Assembly (NCBI RefSeq): GCF_037975245.1
Contig: NC_092570.1
Span: forward strand, 1,364,501-1,428,500
Source: Apostichopus japonicus
Taxonomy: Eukaryota; Echinodermata; Holothuroidea; Aspidochirotida; Stichopodidae
DNA: 64,000 bases
Reading direction: 5' to 3'
Below the pieces are notes generated by a model. That model saw only the letters and a list, made by a program, of their open reading frames with translations, was not told the origin of the DNA and made no database searches. The position numbers and the translations under genes were made by a program. Of this stretch, positions 11,471 to 27,796 are shown in pieces (position 1 is the stretch's first letter; the number at the start of each line of letters is the position of its first letter).

Positions 11471-11999
11471 TTACTCATAAGCGCACATATACAATTTTAA
11501 TCTAAAGCTGACGGGTACAGTTTCTTCCTCGTTATGATCCCCCACTATAATTTTCAGTTGATATATGTAATCAACATATTATGTTAAATTAAAAATAAGT
11601 ATAGGTATCATCAAACTATATTTAAAATTGATCGCAGAGTCAATCAGGTGTAATAGATTTAGGGAGGGGAAATTGATTGTGGGGTGAGGGGCTTCGAGTT
11701 CAAATACGTGTACTCCTCAAAAATAGTATGTAATGGCCCCAAATTACGGCATGCTGTAATTGCTGGAAGTTTTCAAAAAAGTCTTTTCCTGAGGGTGTTC
11801 ACTCTCCATATTGTTCGCTGACATTATAAACACACACAACAAGATGACTGAATTTCTCAGTTAGGTAAATTTCCTCCAAGGTGGTAATAAAACAGTTTAA
11901 GAATTTTAACATAAGGTGACCATATTTTAATATGTAGCATATATGGGACCAATAAATCATACTTAGTATGATAGTAATATATAGTAGTGTAGAATTGTA

Positions 12000-12910
12000 C
12001 CTAAAGGGTCTACTCGTTTGTATTGAGTTTTAACGTGTAGTTGCATATAACAAGGTTTGAACCTGACTGGAGACCAATACTTCCCCGTATGCAACACCTT
12101 CGAAAAATAAATGAAGAGGCGCGGGGGGGGGGGGCGGGGGTCGGAAAGAGGATTCAAGAAAGTATGTAATATATAGGCTTCTTAAATAGTGCAGTTCCTA
12201 AAGGGTCTACTCGTTTGTATTGGGTTTTAATGCCTTCTAAAACGCTTAATTTACGAACAGTCTCTGTGAAGACTACTATAGTTCAGTCATACTTTCCCAA
12301 GCGTGGGCACAATTCTCCTAAGCGTGGGCACAATAAAGTTACTGTCACATATGCATGTTAACCAATATGTATATGTGTATATATGTATATGTGTCGGGGG
12401 GGGGGGGTCGGGGTCGGAAAGAGGATTCAAGAAAGTATACGTAATATATAGGCTTCTTAAATAGTGCAGTTCCTAAAGGGTCTACTCGTTTGTATTGGGT
12501 ATTAATGCTTTCTAAATCGCTTAATTTTCGAACAGTTTCTGTGAAGACTACTATAGTTCAGTCATACTTTCCCAAGCGTGGGCACAATTCTCCTAAGCGT
12601 GGGCACAATAAAGTTACTGTCACACATGCATGTTAACCAATATGTATATTTGTATATATTTATATGTGTCGGGGGGGTCGGGGTCGGAAAGAGGATTCAA
12701 GAAAGTATGTAATATATAGGCTTCTTCAATAGTGCAGTTCCTAAAGGGTCTACTCGTTTGTATCATGGTTTTAATGCCTTCTAAATCGCTTAATTTTCGA
12801 ACAGTTTCTGTGAAGACTACTATAGTTCAGTCATACTTTCCCAAGCGTGGGCACAATTCTCCTAAGCGTGGGCACAATAAAGTTACTGTCACACATAGAT
12901 GTCAACCAAT
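12000..12910 (+). repeat. About 270-bp tandem repeat, 3+ copies, with paired AAGCGTGGGCACAAT motif
   Basis: Copies begin with CCTAAAGGGTCTACTCGTTT at 12000 (partial), 12197, 12472 and 12740, giving periods of 275 and 268 bp. Each full unit contains two AAGCGTGGGCACAAT boxes about 20 bp apart, then ATGT-rich simple sequence and a G run. Related box pairs appear at about 13545 and 17840 inside the large duplication. Confidence 0.85.
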
Positions 12911-14908
12911 ATGTTTAAGTGTAGTGTATGCGGCTGCGTACAGTATACATATGTTGTATATGTTTATATGTTAATCGTACATATGTCTGTATCTGTGACT
13001 GTATCTGTGGACTGTATTGGCCGCAAATTAGGCAAGCAATAATTGTTAGGAGTGTTCAAAAAAATACTCCATTGGAGGTCTTCGCTCTCCAAATTGTTCT
13101 CAGACAATCTTAATGAACACAAAAGATGACTGAATGTCCAGTGAGGTATTTTTTTTTCCAACGAGGTAATATAAACCGTTTAAGAATATTGACCAGGGTG
13201 ACCATTTTGAATATATGGCATATATGGGCCAATACAGCATACTTTAATCCTTCTATACCTATATTAGTTGCATATATCAAGTTTGAACCTAACTAGACAC
13301 CCAAACTTCTCCCGTAGCAATGTAATTACCTTCGAAAATTAAACGGGTAAGGGGCGGGGGGGGGGGGGGTCGGAGTGTTTGAAAGAGAATATAAGAAAGT
13401 ATATGATGTATAGGCTTTTGTCTCACTTGCATTTTTCTCATAGGGTCTTCTTGTTTGTACATGGTGTAATGCCTTCCAAATTGTTAAAGTTTAGAACAGT
13501 TTTTTATGACAACTAGCCTAATATATTTCAATCATACTTTCCCAAGCGTGGGCACAATTGCCTAAGCGTGGGCACAATACGGATAATATGTATATATGTG
13601 TGTGTATAGTGTACGCGGCTGCGTGCAGTATACGTTGTCTATGTTTATTTTAATTTTAATGTTATTATGTTTTTGTTAATTTTAGCCGGTAAGCAATAGG
13701 CCCTACCTACAAGTTGCTTTTCATTCTATATATCAATCTTCGTGGCATTGTTCCACTAACTTTTGAGGTGAATGTTTGTAAAACGTTTCCATGTTTGAAT
13801 TCAGAGTTCAATAACATTATTTACAATAGAAAATTTACAATAGAAATGGACGTGGAACACATTTCTGGCGTAAACATGTGTCATTTATTTTACACTTGCT
13901 TTCTATCGCTGCAACAGAAACATTTGCAGCAATGAATAAGAGAGGAAAGGGAGAGCAAAATCGTTATTAAGTTGTCGCATTCCTGCAGTAAAGAGTGCAC
14001 CGTCTTAACTACAAATTTATAAATATATACTTTGTACCTCGTAAAGTGTGTTTGGTAAAGTATGTTCTTTACTTTGAATCTTTTACCGTTGTTTAGATTT
14101 TACACCCCAATACAAAACCAGTATATCCCGCTCCAAAGGTTTGCTGTTTTGGCCCCTAATATGCCAGGTATTCAAATATGGTCACCTTTGATAAAAAAAA
14201 ATATATTGTATTTGTATTACCACCCTTGAGGAAATGAACATTCAGTCATTTTATGTGGTTAATCAGTGGCGTATCCAGGATTTTCTGACCCGGGGGGCGC
14301 GAATTACTATTTAAGCGGAGCGCCACCATCGGTTGGCGCGCAGCGTACAAGAAAATTTCTGGTTTTGATACCCCCAGATCACCGGAAATGGCACTTCTCG
14401 AACTTGAAACTGACCAACCAGATGTACACTTTTGCCTGAGAACCAAGTATTTCCAAATGGTTTTTTTTTTCCATCCATAACCTTTTTGAAGATGGTCATC
14501 AGTCACACATCATGTTCGACCTCATCACATCTCCCGCGGATCATTGCTTTTGTAGGTGGTTCTAAGTCGCTGCCCACTATACCCGTCAGCGCCACTTTTC
14601 AAGGTTTTAAGCCCATTATTTGTTCAGAATTTGAAAATTCACGATAAATTCACTTCAAAACATACCCATAATGCAATGTTGCACAAAATTTTATCTATGG
14701 ACAATCAATACAGAAAAACCTCCTTCAACCCCAAACAGACTATAGTCAAATTTGCACGAGTAGAGGGAAGTATGATGAAGAATGTTGGTCAGGGAATTTT
14801 CGAAAATTCCGACACAGTTAATTTATTGGTGTACAAATAATAAAACCTCTTTAAGGAAATAGATATTTTCGAAACCGACACACTACACACATCGACAGTT
14901 TTGAACAT

Positions 14909-15472
14909 GGGCGCAGATCAGTCTTAGATAATGGTGGGAACGCGAGTCTGTTCTCTGACACTATCTAAGCGGAGCGCGACCATGGGTTCGCGCGTAGCGT
15001 ACGATTTTTTTGGGTCAAATATAGCCTCCCAGATCGCCGGAAATAACACTTCCCAGACCTAATGATGCTCCCAAACCTCCTTAAGTTTGAGATTTCATGG
15101 TTTAGAAATTTAGTTTGGGGAAATACATGCATGGGCGTCTGCAGAAAAAAAAAATCAGGGGAAAAATAATCCAAGTAGACTTTTGTATACGATGGGTCTG
15201 GCGTCCTCTCCCAGAAAACAATTATAGACTGCCGCAAATGCGATTTCCGTCCTGTATTTAACAACTGTGGATAAATATAATAAAATGAGAACTGTTGCAT
15301 GTGATTTGCACAATGCTGGATCAAACTTCGCCAAAGTTCAATACAGGGGAACTTGAAATGCAGCTATTGTTCAAGACAAATTGGTCGGGACACGGTATAT
15401 CATGTCCCCACTACTGAAAAGGTTAGTGGGGACGCGTCCCGCTGTCCCCACCAGGATCTGCGCCCATTGTTT
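14909..15472. mobile_element. Nested terminal-inverted-repeat element (copy A)
   Basis: The left end CATGGGCGCAGATC and the right end GATCTGCGCCCAT are inverted repeats. The same element recurs at about 19199-19757 in copy B, where the flanking 8 bp are similar but not identical (GTTTTGAA and GTTTGGAG). That would suit an old hAT-type insertion. No transposase is present. Confidence 0.5.
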
Positions 15473-15854
15473 GGAGGCTGTTCATTCTGGAACGCCATTT
15501 TCATGCTCACTGATATGGAGTGATATCTGCTGTTTGCTTTACAAATTCGAATAATTCGAATATTGTTAGATGCACGTCCATTCAGTACAGTGTCCTTGGG
15601 ATTTCTTGGGATTTTACCGGGCCTGATCTTAGGAAATCGGGAGTGGTCACACTCCATTTAGGTAAGTGCACGACCTCAAGACGTCACTTATACACAACCC
15701 GATCACTAGTCTGTTATCGATGAAGTGGTGTGTTGCCGGATTTTGTCAAGGTCTTGGTACTATACGGGTGAAGGTCGAGAGGGGTGGGGCGTAGGGGTTG
15801 TGGGGCGCGCGTTTTCATGCAGATGAGAACAATCTCAAGAAGTGATGGGTGTGT

Positions 15855-15855
15855 G

Positions 15856-15910
<55 letters not shown>
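15855..15910. repeat. (TA)n microsatellite
   Basis: Uninterrupted TA dinucleotides inside copy A of the duplication. The matching tract in copy B (20150-20252) is longer and carries TTTATA interruptions. Confidence 0.95.
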
Positions 15911-16449
15911 ACAATACAAGGTCAAGTATACTTAAGGGAAAGTTCATGCACTTTGTGTAAGCCGCGGTATGCATCTATTTCGTTGCATATTGTTCTATAG
16001 CGATTCATGAAGCTGTAGGCCTGCCTGTACTAAATGTCAACTTTTATCCGGGTCCGGATATTTCCCAAGTAAAGCCTAAACTCGAGACCATTTGAACCGA
16101 CGTATTTCCTGAATTCGTTAGAAATTTCTAGTTAAGTTTGTGGTTTGCGATCTACAGACCATGAACTTTAAGGTTCTGGGAATTCCAACGCATACATTGT
16201 TCCTCCCGATAGTTTCCTGTATTACTCATTTCTTAAAGAGCTCAAGTTGAAATTTTACTTATCCGAGGTGGGTAATTGCACTTTTTACGAGGAGCCGTAC
16301 AGCTTCCTTGTTTTGGTATGTATTTAAGCCATTTTTTGATTAAATAATTTTTAAACTTTTCTCAAGCGTAATTTATACATATAATTACGCCTACAGTGGA
16401 ATTTCAACCTTCCTTAGCGGGTTCGAACCTCTGGATATACAATCAACGT

Positions 16450-16522
16450 CCATAGCCTAGTGGTTAGGGTGTTCGCATATAAAGCGGGAGGCCCGGGTTC
16501 GAATCCCGGTGGAGGCTGGAAG
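16450..16522 (+). other. tRNA-like sequence (SINE head or tRNA pseudogene)
   Basis: TAGCCTAGTGGTTAGGGTG resembles an A box and GGGTTCGAATCCC is a perfect B box. An anticodon-like stem TTCGC/GCGGG has a 7-base loop, ATATAAA. The acceptor stem pairs poorly. The opening ATAGCCTAGTGGTTA is shared with the SINE at 43516, so a SINE head is more likely than a working tRNA. Confidence 0.45.
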
Positions 16523-16565
16523 TTTCTAAAATGTTCTGGATTTTCCAACTCACTGCAATTTCAAT

Positions 16566-16571
16566 TATATA

Positions 16572-16603
<32 letters not shown>

Positions 16604-16647
16604 GATATAAATATAGATAGATATATATATATATATATAGATATATT

Positions 16648-16679
<32 letters not shown>

Positions 16680-16860
16680 GATTGATATTGAAATAAATAC
16701 ATATATATATATAGATAGATATAGATATCATCATCATCGTAATCGTCGTCGTCGTCATCGTCGTCATCGTCGTCGTCATCGTCATCGTCATCGAAGGTCA
16801 CCGTCATCGTCGTCGTCGTCATCGTCATCGTCATCGTCATCATCATCATTATAGAAGTTA
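16566..16860. repeat. Compound microsatellite: TA/GATA, then TCG/TCA trinucleotides
   Basis: TA and TAGATA repeats run from 16566 to 16730, then CATCATCG and CGTCGTCAT trinucleotide runs to about 16855. ORFs reading poly-Tyr/Ile or poly-Asp here are repeat artefacts. Confidence 0.95.
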
Positions 16861-16879
16861 AATCATGAATAAACATACA

Positions 16880-17405
16880 CTTTACCAGGACTGTCAGCTA
16901 AACAGAGTATACCGAAACTTACTGGTATATTATAAGCCCAATGAAAGGAACATAGAATTGCGCCCATTTAAAAGACACATTGCATACATTACTCGTTGAC
17001 ACCAGTTCGAATCTCACCGCTGTCATCAATGTATAAGCCTGCATGGTGGGATGTGACATAAATAAAAAAAAATACAACACACGAAAACGTGGCAGACGTT
17101 TTGAGAGTTTCAACAAATCAAAATGTATCAACCATAAATTGTTCCAGTTGATAATAACTAAAACTCATTACGATTTTCATTTATATATTCATTTGCCTTT
17201 GTCGTTTACCTCCACTGCATTAACATAAAGTCTGTTCAAAGTATCTCTTTCGAGATCCGGCTTTAGGAATCACAAATGATTTCGAGTTGGTTTGCATCAT
17301 GTTTGATCTCTAGAGTAAGGCAAAATATGTCACCAAAAACAGAACTAGTATTGTTCGATACAGGTGACAAACGCCTACAGTGGAATTACGACCTTCCTCA
17401 CTTTC
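16880..17405. other. Spacer between the two large copies
   Basis: No gene or clear element. ACGCCTACAGTGGAATT occurs at 16388 and again at 17369, just before copy B starts, and may mark part of the duplication mechanism. Confidence 0.5.
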
Positions 17406-20465
<3,060 letters not shown>

Positions 20466-21244
20466 AAAAAAAGTAAAGACCTCCGGAAAGGTAGTTTGTT
20501 TGTAAACTTCTGGCAGTTATATATAGCGTGCTATAATTTGTGTCATATGCAGACTACCTTTCATCCATTTAGCCACCGAAAAATTGCTCAACGGGCAAGT
20601 ATTAGCTTTGAAGTTATGTTTTCAGGATCACCGCCCTAAAAGTGTGTTACATGTGCACATAATGGTAGCAGTGTTATATATATGATCTGTTAATGTTACC
20701 CTAAAACTGTGGCTTTCTAGGCATTAACCCATCATTTCATGCTCACGACCCGACCTATAGCCAGATTGTTTAACAAGTGAGTTACAACTCCCTGATTTAA
20801 CTAGTAATTAGCTAGGAAGCACATCAACGCAGGAGGATCTCCATCCTTTTGGAAATTTCCAGTTCATATACTCCATTAATGGGGTATAAGAGAATGTATA
20901 GCAAACGCTGATACGTGTGCGAAAATTATAAAAGGAAAAAACAACCTCCCCGTGTGAAAAGAAAACAAAGAACAATAAGAAAGCAGACGCTAATTCAGTA
21001 TAAGAGTATACTATTACTTTCAAACGTATATAGTGACTGATCAGGGAGGTCTAAAATATCACCTCCCTGATCAACAGATTAGGGTTGCTCATTGCGGTTC
21101 ACAAATTCTCTACAATAAACCAATTGGATGCATTGTTCTGTTTGATACAGTATAAGGCAGGCCGTATCGTGTATTTTCATTGTTGTATCTGCATATGCAT
21201 CAAGAAGCAGATAAACCAAACACGTACCATACTAATCGGACATA

Positions 21245-21275
<31 letters not shown>

Positions 21276-21540
21276 AACCAACTTACTTTAACACATAAAT
21301 AAGTATACATAAAAAAGTTAGACAGGCAGATGAGGAGACCCGTGTATGTGTCTTCTCATCTGTTTTCTCATGATTCCAGCGGTAGTGATAAGAATATCGA
21401 TCAGCCCTGCCAGAGCGCCAAACTTAATTCTTTGTGAGGGCGAGCTGTTTGTTGAGGTATTATGATCGAAGGCCCGCAACGTGAATTACGTAACTTACCA
21501 AAATGAGCAACCACGGGGATATTTGCTGATACGCTCTACG
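20466..21540. other. Non-coding, no recognised feature
   Basis: A short (AAT)n tract lies at 21247-21269. CTGATCAGGGAGGT...ACCTCCCTGATCA at about 21036-21074 forms an inverted repeat. Otherwise stop-rich sequence. Confidence 0.5.
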
Positions 21541-22647
<1,107 letters not shown>

Positions 22648-22689
22648 ATAACTGAACAAAGTATGAGAAATACATTGTGAGGTACATAT

Positions 22690-22960
22690 GGTAGTATGTT
22701 TGTGCAGGCCATGCACATTCACGTTGAAAGATATATGCTGTATTAGAAAAATGTCAGAAATTCAAATATGGTCACCTTTGGTCAAATCCTTTAACTTTTT
22801 TTCTATTACCACGTGCACCCTGAAGGAAATTTACCTCACTGGACATTCAGTCATCTTGTGTGTCCATTTACTAGAATTTCAAGAGAACACTTTGGAAGAG
22901 TTAAAACCTCTCTTTTTGAAAACTTCTAGCAAGTACTTAAGCATGCTATAATTACAGACG
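22690..22960. repeat. Dispersed repeat related to 14150-14260
   Basis: TTCAAATATGGTCACCTTTG and CATTCAGTCAT occur here, in the 14.1 and 18.4 kb copies, and in inverse form around 11850-11940. They are pieces of one old family. No coding content. Confidence 0.55.
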
Positions 22961-22989
22961 AACATATAATGAACCGAATAGGCAGATGA

Positions 22990-24300
22990 TTGTCTCGGTA
23001 AAAAATACCCGTGGGTACAACTTAAATGTAACGTATATGGGCGTTGTAATCATACCGTAATCACGTTCTGTGTATTTTTTTTGAAATTTCCGACGTTTAA
23101 GTTAATATTAATCATCTCTTAAATTCCGAATCCTTATTGAGTCAACGTAAGCGAAGTGTGCAAGTTGATGTAATCATGCTGTACTGACACTCGTGGTATG
23201 TGTATGCTCTGGAATTTCCGACGCGTAAGTGAATCGTAATCTTCCCGTAAATTCCGAATTCAGTGGAGAATACATTCAACGTAAACGCAATGAGTAAGTT
23301 GGTGTAATCATGCTGTAATCCCGTGGTGTGCATGCTTCGGAATTTCCGACGTGTATATCCTAAACATGCCGTACTGTTCCTGTTTCAGGTGAACGAAAAT
23401 ATTCATATATGTTTAATACGAACAAACAAAGTTTAATGTCATCTTCGTATAAATAGTATTAAGCATGACAAGTCCATGTGAACTTGACGTTTAAGGATTT
23501 CGTAATCAATACGTAAACGCTGAAATGAACGTATTTGGGTATTTGTAAGTTAATTGTAAATATACAGTAAATTTTTAACTGCACTCGTTTCAGCCAACGT
23601 AAATGTTGAAATTTTGTTCATGAGATGCAGTCAAAGGGTAATATCATTATCGGGAAGATTGACATGAGAATTGTGTCCAGTATTTTATTTCATGGAACAA
23701 TACGTAAACGCTGAAATGAACGTATTTGGGTATTTGTAAGTTAATTGTAAATATACAGTAAATTTTTAACTGCACTCGTTTCAGCCAACGTAAATGTTGA
23801 AATTTTGTTCATGAGATGCAGTCAAAGGGTAATATCATTATCGGGAAGATTGACATGAGAATTGTGTCCAGTATTTTATTTCATGGAACAATCAACGTTA
23901 ACGTCATGCTTAAGTTTGGCGTAAGTTTGTTGTAAACGCGTTGTATCTATGCTACGAGTTTCCGATGTGTTTAGATAATCGTAATCCTGTCGTAAATTTC
24001 TTCGTGGCGAGATTAAGGTCAACGTAAACGTGGAGAAGAAATAAGTTTTAATAAATACGAAAGTAATTATTAAGTTCCGATACGGAAATCTGTTGTTCCG
24101 TGTTTACAATGTTTACGGATGCGTAATCACATCGTAAACGCGTTGTTCCAAAATGTACGGGTTTCCGATGTTTAAGGTGACCGTAAGCAAGACGTAAACA
24201 TCCAAGGACTGTGCATACGATAACTTAAATGCGTGTCTTTTTCCCGTGTTATCGCCAATACACACTCCTAGATACATAGTGCACGCAAGAGTTACGTTCA
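22990..24300. repeat. Degenerate repeat field rich in CGTAAA/GGAATTTCCGACG motifs
   Basis: Motifs such as GGAATTTCCGACGTGTA, CGTAAATTCCGAAT and TCAACGTAAACG recur at irregular spacing of roughly 100-200 bp (near 23090, 23213, 23338, 23960 and 24160). This suggests an old, diverged tandem array. It contains a perfect recent doubling at 23508-23887. Confidence 0.6.
23508..23887 (+). repeat. Perfect 190-bp tandem duplication
   Basis: 23508-23697 and 23698-23887 appear identical base for base, beginning CAATACGTAAACGCTGAAAT. The perfect identity sits inside diverged sequence of the same type. Confidence 0.9.
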
Positions 24301-24399
24301 ACGCACGAGCCCTGAATTATAGTTCTCTGTTCTTTAACATTCATTAAACCTTTGTGCTTAACATTTATATTTTCAAACAAGATTTCTTTTGATTTATTT

Positions 24400-25430
24400 G
24401 GATTCAAAATGAGATTTTTCTACTCACACAAGCTAACAATTCTAGAAATAAAGTACTGATAATCATCTTGATCTTTACTGTGTGTGCTTGTACTGATTCT
24501 GCAGGAAACAGCAGTATCATCTGCATACTTAATAACATTGCAGTTGGAACCTGAGCGTTTCTCATCCGTGTAAATGGTGAAAAGTAGAGCCGATAGAGGA
24601 CCCCCTTGAGGATCGCCAATTTTAATATCCGATTTAGAAGAAAATCCCTTCTGTAATTTCACTTGCCTGGTTCTTCAATAAAGCTACATACATCTTGAAT
24701 TAGGCGATTAGGCAATACCGTATTAAATGCGCTTGAAAAATCTAAGAAAAGGACTTTTGACAATGTTGTGTCTTTCTGATTTAGCCCCGAAACGATGTCA
24801 TGTACAAGAGTAAGTATATGGCATCAATGCATGAAACTCCCTTTTTGTAGGCAAATTGTTTTTTGTCTCCATGTTCGATGATAGACTGCATATTGTATGG
24901 GAGTAGAATTTTCTGTATGCAGTTAAATCCAATACTTGAAATATCTATTGGTCTATAGTCTTTAACTGAAATGGGATTACCTGTTTTAGGAACAGGCGAC
25001 GTTTTAGCATGTTTCCACGAAGATGGAATCAGACTTTCATTAATACTTCTATTAAAAAAAGTTGCAAAAATACTACACAGTTCGTCAGAACAATATTTGA
25101 AAACCCACCATGAGATGTTGTCGAAACCTGATGCAATTCCACTTTTAACCAGGCTGAAATATTTGTTAACTTCATTCTTTACGAAAACTACAGGTATATC
25201 ATTAGTTCTTTCTGGTAAGATCAAATTAACATCCTTAATAACAGCACTGTTAAAACGTCCAAAATGTTCATTTAATTCAACTCCAAGTTCACTTTTTTGT
25301 TTGGGCTTTGATATCAACTTGAGAGTTTTTGGTATATCATGGTATATCATCAACCTACCAAGTACAAGTTCCCTGAAGATTATATATTCTTTAATAACCA
25401 ACATCCCATACATACACACCGACCGTCACC
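24400..25430 (-). pseudogene. Broken non-LTR retrotransposon reverse transcriptase
   Basis: Minus-strand pieces in several frames read in RT order: ASGFDNISWWVFKYCSDELC, VPKTGNPISVKDYRPI, FLDFSSAFNTV (first catalytic Asp), GDPQGGPLSALLF and KYADDTAV (YADD box). Frame changes near 24770-24790 and 24660 break the ORF. The order and motifs fit Jockey/CR1-like LINEs. No endonuclease was recognised upstream (25430-26000). Confidence 0.85.
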
Positions 25431-26040
25431 TCAGCATAATTTTTTTTTGCAGCGGGAGGGGGGATAATTCTGACTCTTTAAGTTTAACTGACAAATATCC
25501 ACGCCAGTCAATATCCAGTAGGAACTGAGCAAACGTTTTGCACGTAGTGCAGACGCCTGTATAACCCTTGGGTTTGCTTAATCAGCTCCTTTTGGTATCG
25601 CTTATTCTGTTAAAGCTATACGATTTTAGCTCAACAGATCTGCCAACTGTGCTTACAGTGGCTTGCATGAATTTGTCAACTTTCGTCGTCGAAACGCTAA
25701 AATCTGGCTGACGTGTTCAGGCGGGTTTTAGTAGGACTGTACTGGCATATCAAAATCGTATTGCTTTCTACAAATACACTGGACAGAGAGAACTATAGGA
25801 ACTCAGCAACGCGGAATGCAGCGTTTACACTGGTTTCGTTGCGACAGTTTTGTACGGATGCCTGATCCAGACGATAAAATGATATAGGCTTGTGCATCAT
25901 GATCGTAGTGCAGAAACATGTATGTGATGACAGTATGGTCGATGTTGGGTACCGTAGAATGGGTTTTCAGAAACTACTTCTCTTGACCAGGTTGTATTCA
26001 ATCATTTGAGGCCACTTTCAAGTGGTTTCACTGTATCTGG
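25431..26040. other. Non-coding, no recognised feature
   Basis: Probably decayed 5' flank of the RT element; no motif was recognised. Confidence 0.4.
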
Positions 26041-26099
26041 GGTGTTTCGGGAGTCTTGGGGTGTAAGCTATAATCTAATGTGAGACAGTGATTGGAGAT

Positions 26100-26830
26100 G
26101 TTGGGACAACAGACAGAGGTACTGGGTACCCCTCCAGTGGAAGTTACTGGAAATGACTTCCCCTAAATCTGGAGTCCTCAGTACAATTCATTTGCCAGTA
26201 GTTTTCAATTGGCTACACCATAAGCTGACCTAGGTTGGGGGGGGGGGGTGGGGGCGGACTCTGGCAGTGGTGGCCTTCCAATATAAATTACTGGAAATGC
26301 CCATCCCTTACATATAGAGTCCTGCCTATCATTTTCCAGTTGGTTTCAACTGGTTACATCATGAGCTGACCTAGGTCAATGAGGGATGGGGCATTTTTCT
26401 TGGGTCCACTGGCAGGGGTACCCCACTAATATAAATTACTGGAAATGCCTATCTCTTAAATATAGAGTACTGCCAATCACTTTCCAGTAGTTTTCAACTG
26501 GTTACCTCATAAGCTGACCTAGGTCAATGAGGGGACGGGCATTGTGGGGGTCTACTGGCAGGGGTATCCCACTAATATAAATTACTGGAAATGCTTATCT
26601 CATTCATATAGAGTTCTGCCTATCATTTTCCAATAGTTTTCAACTGGTTACCTCATGAGCTGACCTAGGTCAACGATGGTAGGGGCATTTTTGCGGTCCA
26701 CTGGCAGGAATACCCGACCAATAAAAATTACTGGAAATGCCCATTCCTTGTATCTGAAGTCCTAACCATTATATTTTTCAGTAGGTTTCAATTGGTTACC
26801 TTTTGGGCTGACCTAGGCCATAGATGAGGG
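26100..26830. repeat. About 145-bp minisatellite, 5 copies
   Basis: GAGCTGACCTAGGTC-like blocks recur near 26222, 26361, 26512, 26656 and 26804. Each is preceded by TTCAACTGGTTACCTCAT and followed by ATATAAATTACTGGAAATGC. Copies are moderately diverged; G-run lengths vary. Confidence 0.8.
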
Positions 26831-26879
26831 GTCAATTATTGATGACTGACGAAGCAACCCCACAACCAATAATGACTGG

Positions 26880-27780
26880 CGATGGCAAGTTGTTGCTCTT
26901 GGGGCCACACCTGACACATTGTACTTACTTTCATGGGGTTACCAATGAAAGCTGATCTAGTTTAGCTTTTAGGTGAATTTAAAATTGCCCTCCCACCCAC
27001 ACCCACCACAGCATGTTTGCCAGTCGTCTGGTTCCATATACAGGAATGCACTTTGAACATTGTGATGTACAAGGCAATTGGTTACCTTCCCAGCTAACCA
27101 AACCCTCTGGACTCTCGCTCTATAATGAAGTGACTGTAAGTATAGGCCTTGGCTATTACTAGCGTAATTCCTTGTAGTTGTACACCACTAGCACTGAAAC
27201 TGGGGTTGGAATAAGTTTACACAATGGCGCAGACATGTTGTTTATCCAGGAAATGCCTGCGATTGGCTGAAACCCTAAAGCTTTGCTGATATCTATTTTG
27301 ATTGGTGCTAACATTCTGTGACAACGTCGTGGTGCCAACAGCGCGCTACGTCATCAACATATTTTCGGCTTCATTCGCTCAGTGTATGAGTAATTAGCCT
27401 GACGTCATTCTCCCCTTTATAGTTCTTTGGTCACACTTTATCCTTCAAAGAGCTTATATTGCAGTACTTTTAGTGTCGTTTTGGGGGGTGAAGGAATTGA
27501 TATGTTGATTGAGTTTCATATTATTCTAATAACGATTTCCAACCAACGCCATACCGAACTGATTTTCACTTAGAAGTCTTGAACATAACTGCAGTAAGGG
27601 TATAACGTACAGTCAAACGTTATCTCTCTGTGAGACGTGATTTGAAACATTGAAGGGGAATTTTGTCTGCATGTTTTACGGTTTCAAACCTCTTTCAATG
27701 TAGCCTAAAGTACAGTGTTAAACATAGGCTTGTTTTTCATCTCTTCTGTGCAAATACTAAAAGTGTTATCAACAGATTAA
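26880..27780. other. Non-coding, no recognised feature
   Basis: Stop-rich sequence without repeats that I could match inside the window. Confidence 0.4.
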
Positions 27781-27796
27781 TAGAAAATAGTCAAAG

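Larger units (their letters stand above)
13107..16120 (+). repeat. Large direct duplication, copy A (about 3.0 kb)
   Basis: This segment matches 17406-20465 almost base for base, with differences mainly single substitutions and the length of an internal (TA)n tract. It begins at ATCTTAATGAACACAAAAGA and ends at CCTGAATTCGTTA. It holds nested repeat elements, including one bounded by CATGGGCGCAGATC and its complement (about 14909-15470), and an upstream piece beginning CAGTGGCGTATCC near 14266. Short ORFs inside are not protein-like. Confidence 0.9.

Noticed and set aside
16450-16522. Functional tRNA gene
   Set aside because: Acceptor stem does not pair, and the head is shared with the SINE at 43516.
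16460-16876. ORFs of poly-Tyr/Ile and poly-Asp
   Set aside because: Compound TA, GATA and TCG/TCA microsatellites on both strands.
22990-24300. CRISPR-like spaced repeats
   Set aside because: Spacing is irregular and repeats are diverged; the genome is eukaryotic.
24971-25528. 185-residue plus-strand ORF
   Set aside because: Antisense shadow of the reverse transcriptase relic.
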